From contig DOCA01000110.1 of assembly GCA_003503995.1 (NCBI GenBank), forward strand, positions 9,564 to 19,516: 9,953 bases of DNA. The letters run 5' to 3'. The stretch is from Holosporales bacterium. Lineage in GTDB: Bacteria > Pseudomonadota > Alphaproteobacteria > Caedimonadales > UBA9215. The notes under the pieces were generated by a model. That model saw only the letters and a list, made by a program, of their open reading frames with translations. It had not been told where the DNA came from and made no database searches. This document shows positions 6,161 to 9,953 of this stretch, in pieces; the stretch's first letter is position 1, and the number at the start of each line of letters is the position of its first letter. Both the position numbers and the translations under genes were made by a program.

Positions 6161-8290
6161 ATGTTCAAAGCTCATAAGCAAGAAATTGAATGGGGTGGTC
6201 GTACCCTAACCCTGGAAACAGGAAAAGTTGCACGCCAAAGTGATGGTGCGGTTATTGTGACCTACGGAAAAACATCTGTGCTTTGTACAGCTGTTAGTGC
6301 GAAAAAAGCAGCCCCTGGTGTGGATTTCTTTCCTCTCGCTGTGCACCATGTTGAAAAATACTATGCTGCTGGGCGTATTCCTGGTGGTTTTTTCAAGCGT
6401 GAAGGACGCCCAACAGAGCGTGAAATTCTGATTTCTCGTTTGATTGATCGCCCAATTCGCCCCTTGTTCCCTGATAATTTCCGTAATGAAACACAAGTTA
6501 TCTGTAACTTGCTGAGCCATGATATGGAAAATGATCCTGACATCATCGCATTAATTGGTGCTTCTGCTGCTCTTTCTATTGCGGGTGTTCCTTTTGCTGG
6601 ACCTGTTGCAGCGGCTAAAATTGCCCTTGATTCTGAGGGATCTTTTATTTTGAACCCAACCGTTGCGCAAGCAAAAGAGTCAAATCTTGATCTTGTCGTG
6701 GCCGGAACAACTGAAGGCGTCTTGATGGTTGAATCTGAAGCTTCCGAGCTTTCAGAAGACCTTATGTTGGATGCTGTTATGTTTGCCCATAAAGGGTTCC
6801 AACCAGTTATTGAAGCAATTAACAAACTTAAGGCTGATGCTGGTAAAGAAGCGTGGGTTCTTGAAGACACCTCAAAAGAAGATGGTGATGTTTTTGCAGC
6901 TGTTCAAAAGAGTGCTGAAAAAGCTATGCGTGCAGCTTACCAAGTTCGTGACAAGCAAGAGCGTGTTGGTCAGTTAAATGATCTTCGTTCTACGACTCTT
7001 GAGGCTGTTATTGACGCTGATAGTGATGTGTTCACTGAGGCTCGTGCTTTGGCTCAATTTAAGAAGCTTGAGAAAAAAGTCGTTCGCGGCGATATGATCA
7101 AGACAAAGACGCGTATTGATGGTCGTGATCTTGAAACCGTTCGTGAAATTAAATGCGAAGTTAATGTTGTTCCACAAGTCCACGGAAGCGCATTGTTTAC
7201 ACGGGGTGAAACACAGGCTCTTGTGATCACAACACTTGGCACGTCTTCAGACGAGCAAATCATTGATAGTATTGATGGGGAATACCGTGAGTGCTTTATG
7301 CTTCATTATAACTTCCCTCCTTATTCTGTTGGTGAAGCAAGGCGCTTTGGACCTCCAGGACGTCGTGAAATTGGTCATGGTAAGCTTGCTTGGCGTGCTC
7401 TTAATCCTGTTATCCCAACCAAAGAAGAATTTCCTTACACTTTGCGTGTTGTTTCTGAAATTACAGAATCGAATGGCTCCTCCTCTATGGCAACGGTTTG
7501 CGGTACATCTTTGTCCTTGATGGATGCTGGTGTAACCATGCATAAGCCTGTTGCGGGTATTGCCATGGGTCTTATCAAAGAAGAAGATGATTTTATTGTT
7601 CTAAGCGATATTCTTGGTGATGAAGATCACCTCGGAGACATGGACTTTAAGGTTGCTGGAACAAAAGACGGTATTACGTCTCTTCAAATGGATATTAAAG
7701 TAACAAGTATTACCCGTGACATCATGAAGCAAGCTCTAAAGCAAGCTCTTGACGCTCGTATTCATATCCTTGGTGAGATGGCGCATGCTCTAACTGATGC
7801 TCGTACAGAAGTTAGCGATAATGCCCCTAAGATGCATAAGATGCAGATCAAAAAGGAAAAAATTCGTGACTTGATCGGCCCAGGTGGAAAGATGATTCGT
7901 CAAATTTGTGAAGAAGCTGATGTTAAAATCGATATCTCTGAAGAAGGTGAAGTCGAAGTTGCTGGAAATTCAGCCGAGGCCATTGATAAAGCTATTTCTA
8001 TGATCAATAGTGTTTGCCTTGATCCAGAGGTTGGCGAAAAGCATCACGGAAAAGTCATTAAGTTGATGGATTTTGGTGCGATCGTAAGTTTTATGGGCGA
8101 TAAAACAGGGCTTGTTCATATTAGCCAGCTTAAAAATGAGCGGGTTGAGCAAGTTTCTGATGTTGTTAAAGAAGGCGACAGCGTTTGGGTTAAGATCCTA
8201 GAAGTTGATGCAAGAGGTAAAGTGCGTTTGAGCATGAAGTCTTTGGATCAAGAGACAGGTGAAGACGTAAAACCTGAAAAGAAAGCTTAA
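6161..8290 (+). CDS. pnp: Polyribonucleotide nucleotidyltransferase (PNPase)
   Basis: PNPase is a trimeric 3'-5' phosphorolytic exoribonuclease that degrades mRNA and can add tails. From the ATG at 6161 the product is 709 residues, typical for the family. Domains in order are RNase PH 1 (about 15-145, with FFKREGRPTEREILISRLIDRPIRPLFP), an all-helical linker, and catalytic RNase PH 2 (about 318-550). PH 2 carries the phosphate-binding SSS at 440-442 and metal-binding Asp487 and Asp493 in GDEDHLGDMDF, equivalent to E. coli Asp486 and Asp492. A KH domain with IGPGGK (572-577) and an S1 domain (about 628-697, HHGKVIKLMDFGAIVSF) complete it. A short charged tail ends the protein. The in-frame TTG at 6152 would add three residues but is too close to the Shine-Dalgarno. 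The gene is last in the cluster and is followed by a strong terminator. Confidence 0.98.
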   Translation: MFKAHKQEIEWGGRTLTLETGKVARQSDGAVIVTYGKTSVLCTAVSAKKAAPGVDFFPLAVHHVEKYYAAGRIPGGFFKREGRPTEREILISRLIDRPIRPLFPDNFRNETQVICNLLSHDMENDPDIIALIGASAALSIAGVPFAGPVAAAKIALDSEGSFILNPTVAQAKESNLDLVVAGTTEGVLMVESEASELSEDLMLDAVMFAHKGFQPVIEAINKLKADAGKEAWVLEDTSKEDGDVFAAVQKSAEKAMRAAYQVRDKQERVGQLNDLRSTTLEAVIDADSDVFTEARALAQFKKLEKKVVRGDMIKTKTRIDGRDLETVREIKCEVNVVPQVHGSALFTRGETQALVITTLGTSSDEQIIDSIDGEYRECFMLHYNFPPYSVGEARRFGPPGRREIGHGKLAWRALNPVIPTKEEFPYTLRVVSEITESNGSSSMATVCGTSLSLMDAGVTMHKPVAGIAMGLIKEEDDFIVLSDILGDEDHLGDMDFKVAGTKDGITSLQMDIKVTSITRDIMKQALKQALDARIHILGEMAHALTDARTEVSDNAPKMHKMQIKKEKIRDLIGPGGKMIRQICEEADVKIDISEEGEVEVAGNSAEAIDKAISMINSVCLDPEVGEKHHGKVIKLMDFGAIVSFMGDKTGLVHISQLKNERVEQVSDVVKEGDSVWVKILEVDARGKVRLSMKSLDQETGEDVKPEKKA

Positions 8291-8295
8291 ATATA

Positions 8296-8329
8296 GTAGG
8301 TTTACAACTATATTTATAAAACTACCTAC
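8296..8329 (+). other. Small hairpin in the pnp 3' untranslated region
   Basis: GTAGGT (8296-8301) is complementary to ACCTAC (8324-8329), with a 22-base AT-rich loop. It lies between the pnp stop and the main terminator, without its own T-run. It could shield the 3' end of the mRNA or be incidental, because the loop is large. Confidence 0.4.
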
Positions 8330-8332
8330 GAC

Positions 8333-8377
8333 CGGCAGGGAATATTATTTTTAATATAATATTCCTTGTCGTTTTTT
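8333..8377 (+). terminator. Strong intrinsic terminator after pnp
   Basis: Bases 8333-8348 pair with 8356-8371 in an uninterrupted 16-pair stem that includes two G-T pairs. Its base is GC-richer and its top is AATATTAT/ATAATATT. The loop has 7 bases, and six T follow at 8372-8377. This is a textbook Rho-independent terminator closing the nusA-pnp transcription unit. The stem also contains a TATAAT (8355-8360). Confidence 0.92.
8355..8360 (+). promoter_or_regulatory. Possible -10 box for the downstream flavoprotein gene
   Basis: A perfect TATAAT lies in the loop and right arm of the pnp terminator. The downstream gene needs its own promoter if the terminator is efficient, and only 31 bases lie between the T-run and its ATG. 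A start site near 8367 would leave a leader of about 40 bases. No TTGACA-like box is visible 16-18 bases upstream, so this is tentative; in AT-rich sequence TATAAT can occur by chance. Confidence 0.3.
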
Positions 8378-8408
8378 AATGACACGACACAGGACAAAGC
8401 ATAAGATC

Positions 8409-9806
8409 ATGAAATCTTTGAATTCTATTTTAATTGGCGCCAAAGAGTACCTTCCTTTAATTGAAGGTGGAAAAGGCGTGGCCATTTCAACGGGACAAAC
8501 AACTGGAGCCTGGGCTGCGGCTGGTGGTATTGGCACTTTTTCTGCTGTTAATGCTGATTCATACGATGAAAATGGTGAGTCTTTACCTGTTGTTTATCAT
8601 GGAAAAACACGTCGTGAACGCCATGATGAGCTTATCAAAATGGCCATTCAAGGTGGTATAGAACAAGCAAAAATTGCTTATGAAACGGCAAAGGGCAAGG
8701 GGCGTATTCACATGAATGTGCTCTGGGAAATGGGTGCTTGTGAAAAGATTCTTCACGGTATCATGGATAAGGTTCAAGATCTCGTTGAAGGCGTGACGTG
8801 TGGGGCGGGTATGCCTTATAAAGTTGGTGAGATTTGCGCTAAGTATAAATCTCATTATCTTCCTATTGTGTCTTCAGCTAGGGCCTTTAGAGCTCTTTGG
8901 AAACGCTCCTATCATAAGGTTCCTGACTGGCTTGGTGGCGTTGTTTATGAAGATCCTTGGTTGGCTGGTGGTCACAATGGCCTGAGCAACAGTGAAAGTC
9001 CCACAGAACCTCAAAGCCCCTATGAGCGTGTGCGTCAATTACGCTCTCTTATGAGGGATCTTGGTCTTGGTATGGTTCCCATCATCATGGCTGGTGGTGT
9101 GTGGTGTCTGAGCGAATGGCAAGACTGGATCGACAACCCAGAGCTTGGCCCCATTGCGTTCCAATTTGGTACAAGACCTCTTGTTACCCAAGAAAGTCCT
9201 ATTTCTCTTGATTGGAAGAAACGTCTTTTGACTTTGAAAGAAGGGGATATTTTACTTAATAAGTTTAGCCCAACGGGATTTTATTCCTCTGCTGTGTTGA
9301 ACCCTTTCCTACAAGATCTTGTTGATCGCTCTGAGCGTCAAGTGACTTATAGTACAAAATCGACAGATGTTCTTAATACGGAGTACCTTATTGGGGTTAG
9401 GCAACGGTCTATCTATATGACGAAAGCGGATCGTGCAAAAGTTTCCGAGTGGGAAGCTGTTGGGTTTTCAGAGCCTATGCGAACGCCCGATGGCACCCTT
9501 GTTTTTGTAACGCCTGATCAGGCCAAACAAATTCATCAGGACCAAGTGGACTGTATGGGCTGTCTAAGTTCTTGTGGTTTTAGTAATTGGTCACAAGTTG
9601 CGTCAGGAACCACAGGTCGCAAGGCTGATCCTCGATCGTTTTGTATTCAAAAAAGCTTGCAGGATATTTCCCATGGGGGGTCCCTTGATCATAACTTAAT
9701 GTTTGCGGGGCACCATGCATATCGTTTTGCAACGGATCCTTTTTATGAGGATGGTTACATCCCAACGGTCAAAGAACTGGTCGAGCGTATTCAAACGGGA
9801 TATTAA
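8409..9806 (+). CDS. Nitronate monooxygenase (2-nitropropane dioxygenase)-like flavoprotein with four-Cys C-terminal extension
   Basis: The N-terminal part of this 465-residue protein fits the FMN-dependent TIM-barrel family of nitronate monooxygenases and FabK-type reductases. It has AAGGIGTFSAVN near the start, VTCGAGMP, and AGGHNG (186-191) with His189 at the usual catalytic His site. VPIIMAGGVW and FQFGTRPLVTQES (GTR near 254) follow. Known members oxidise nitronates or reduce enoyl-ACP; the substrate here is unknown. After about residue 260 comes a long extension absent from short family members of roughly 320-350 residues. It holds C382-x2-C385-x3-C389 and C412, a possible iron-sulfur or zinc site. 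No signal peptide or membrane segment is seen. ATG 8409 is preferred over ATG 8379, which has no ribosome site and touches the terminator T-run; an AGGA at 8391-8394 is 14 bases from 8409. Terminators on both sides suggest a single-gene unit. Confidence 0.82.
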   Translation: MKSLNSILIGAKEYLPLIEGGKGVAISTGQTTGAWAAAGGIGTFSAVNADSYDENGESLPVVYHGKTRRERHDELIKMAIQGGIEQAKIAYETAKGKGRIHMNVLWEMGACEKILHGIMDKVQDLVEGVTCGAGMPYKVGEICAKYKSHYLPIVSSARAFRALWKRSYHKVPDWLGGVVYEDPWLAGGHNGLSNSESPTEPQSPYERVRQLRSLMRDLGLGMVPIIMAGGVWCLSEWQDWIDNPELGPIAFQFGTRPLVTQESPISLDWKKRLLTLKEGDILLNKFSPTGFYSSAVLNPFLQDLVDRSERQVTYSTKSTDVLNTEYLIGVRQRSIYMTKADRAKVSEWEAVGFSEPMRTPDGTLVFVTPDQAKQIHQDQVDCMGCLSSCGFSNWSQVASGTTGRKADPRSFCIQKSLQDISHGGSLDHNLMFAGHHAYRFATDPFYEDGYIPTVKELVERIQTGY

Positions 9807-9863
9807 ATAAAATAAAATTTTAGCTATTCTTCTTTGCGTGTATGTATGGCAAAAAATTAGTGG

Positions 9864-9888
9864 AGGGTCTCTTAGGAGATCCTTTTTT
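9864..9888 (+). terminator. Intrinsic terminator after the flavoprotein gene
   Basis: AGGGTCTC (9864-9871) pairs with GAGATCCT (9876-9883), eight pairs including one G-T, around a TTAG loop. A T-run at 9883-9888 follows. An A-run at 9851-9856 upstream could extend pairing or weakly serve the opposite strand. It ends the transcript 58 bases after the flavoprotein stop. Confidence 0.88.
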
Positions 9889-9953
9889 ATGACATTTAAT
9901 TTCAAAGAGGGCCCCTTATGTTTTAGATTAGGGGCTGTCCTAGATAATGCTTA
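9889..9953. other. Right-edge region: small inverted repeat and possible insertion-sequence end
   Basis: GCCCCT (9911-9916) and AGGGGC (9930-9935) form a 6-pair inverted repeat with a 13-base loop and no T-run. The stretch from 9931, GGGGCTGTCCTAGATAATGC, resembles the outer ends of some insertion sequences, many of which begin GGGCTGTC or GAGGCTGTCC. An open frame from ATG 9889 runs 21 codons to the window edge without a stop, beginning MTFNFKEG; I do not recognise it. Either reading needs the sequence beyond the window. Confidence 0.25.

Noticed and set aside
8379..8408. ATG at 8379 as start of the flavoprotein
   Set aside because: It lies one base after the terminator T-run with no ribosome binding site, and the ten added residues (MTRHRTKHKI) look unlike the family start.
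1..9953. CRISPR arrays, tRNA or rRNA genes, toxin-antitoxin or defence genes
   Set aside because: No regularly spaced repeats, cloverleaf-forming sequence, rRNA-like stretch or defence-type protein was seen on either strand.

Overview
The window is a stretch of bacterial chromosome carrying the conserved translation and RNA-processing cluster rimP (3' end only) - nusA - infB - rbfA - truB - rpsO - pnp, all on the plus strand. It is followed by a separate plus-strand gene for a nitronate monooxygenase-like flavoprotein. Protein features point to Alphaproteobacteria. S15 has the ERKxxLIKEYATKEGDTGSPEVQV type of N terminus, PNPase starts MFxxxxxEIEWGGRxLxLETGKxARQ, NusA KH2 reads IGRRGQNVRLAS, and IF2 carries KTLSL motifs in its N-terminal region. 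Base composition is AT-leaning with many A/T third positions. Together with the missing ylxR, this would suit an intracellular or reduced lineage (Holosporales- or Rickettsiales-like), but that placement is inference and no species is claimed.

Layout: 1-141 is the tail of rimP. 153-1715 is nusA, whose Shine-Dalgarno overlaps the rimP stop. 1716-1806 is a 91-base spacer where many alphaproteobacteria have ylxR; only a small hairpin is visible. 1807-4329 is infB, 4349-4771 rbfA, 4772-5698 truB (GTG start directly after the rbfA stop, in the same frame), and 5714-5983 rpsO. 5984-6160 is a leader containing a long imperfect stem-loop (6044-6127), probably an RNase III/PNPase control element. 6161-8290 is pnp. 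8291-8378 holds two hairpins, the second (8333-8377) a strong intrinsic terminator. 8409-9806 is the flavoprotein gene, followed by a second intrinsic terminator at 9864-9888. The last 65 bases contain no identified gene, but have a small inverted repeat and a sequence that resembles an insertion-sequence end.

How the genes work together: RimP and RbfA mature the 30S subunit, S15 is a primary 16S rRNA-binding protein, IF2 delivers initiator tRNA, TruB makes pseudouridine 55 in tRNA, NusA controls elongation, termination and antitermination, and PNPase degrades RNA. Short gaps and the absence of any terminator before 8333 suggest one long operon, with internal processing before pnp.

Most of the window is ordinary core genome and I see no evidence of a new multi-gene system. 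The items most worth a second look are the four-cysteine C-terminal extension of the flavoprotein, the pnp leader stem-loop, the rbfA/truB junction with a single in-frame stop, and the possible mobile-element edge at the right end.
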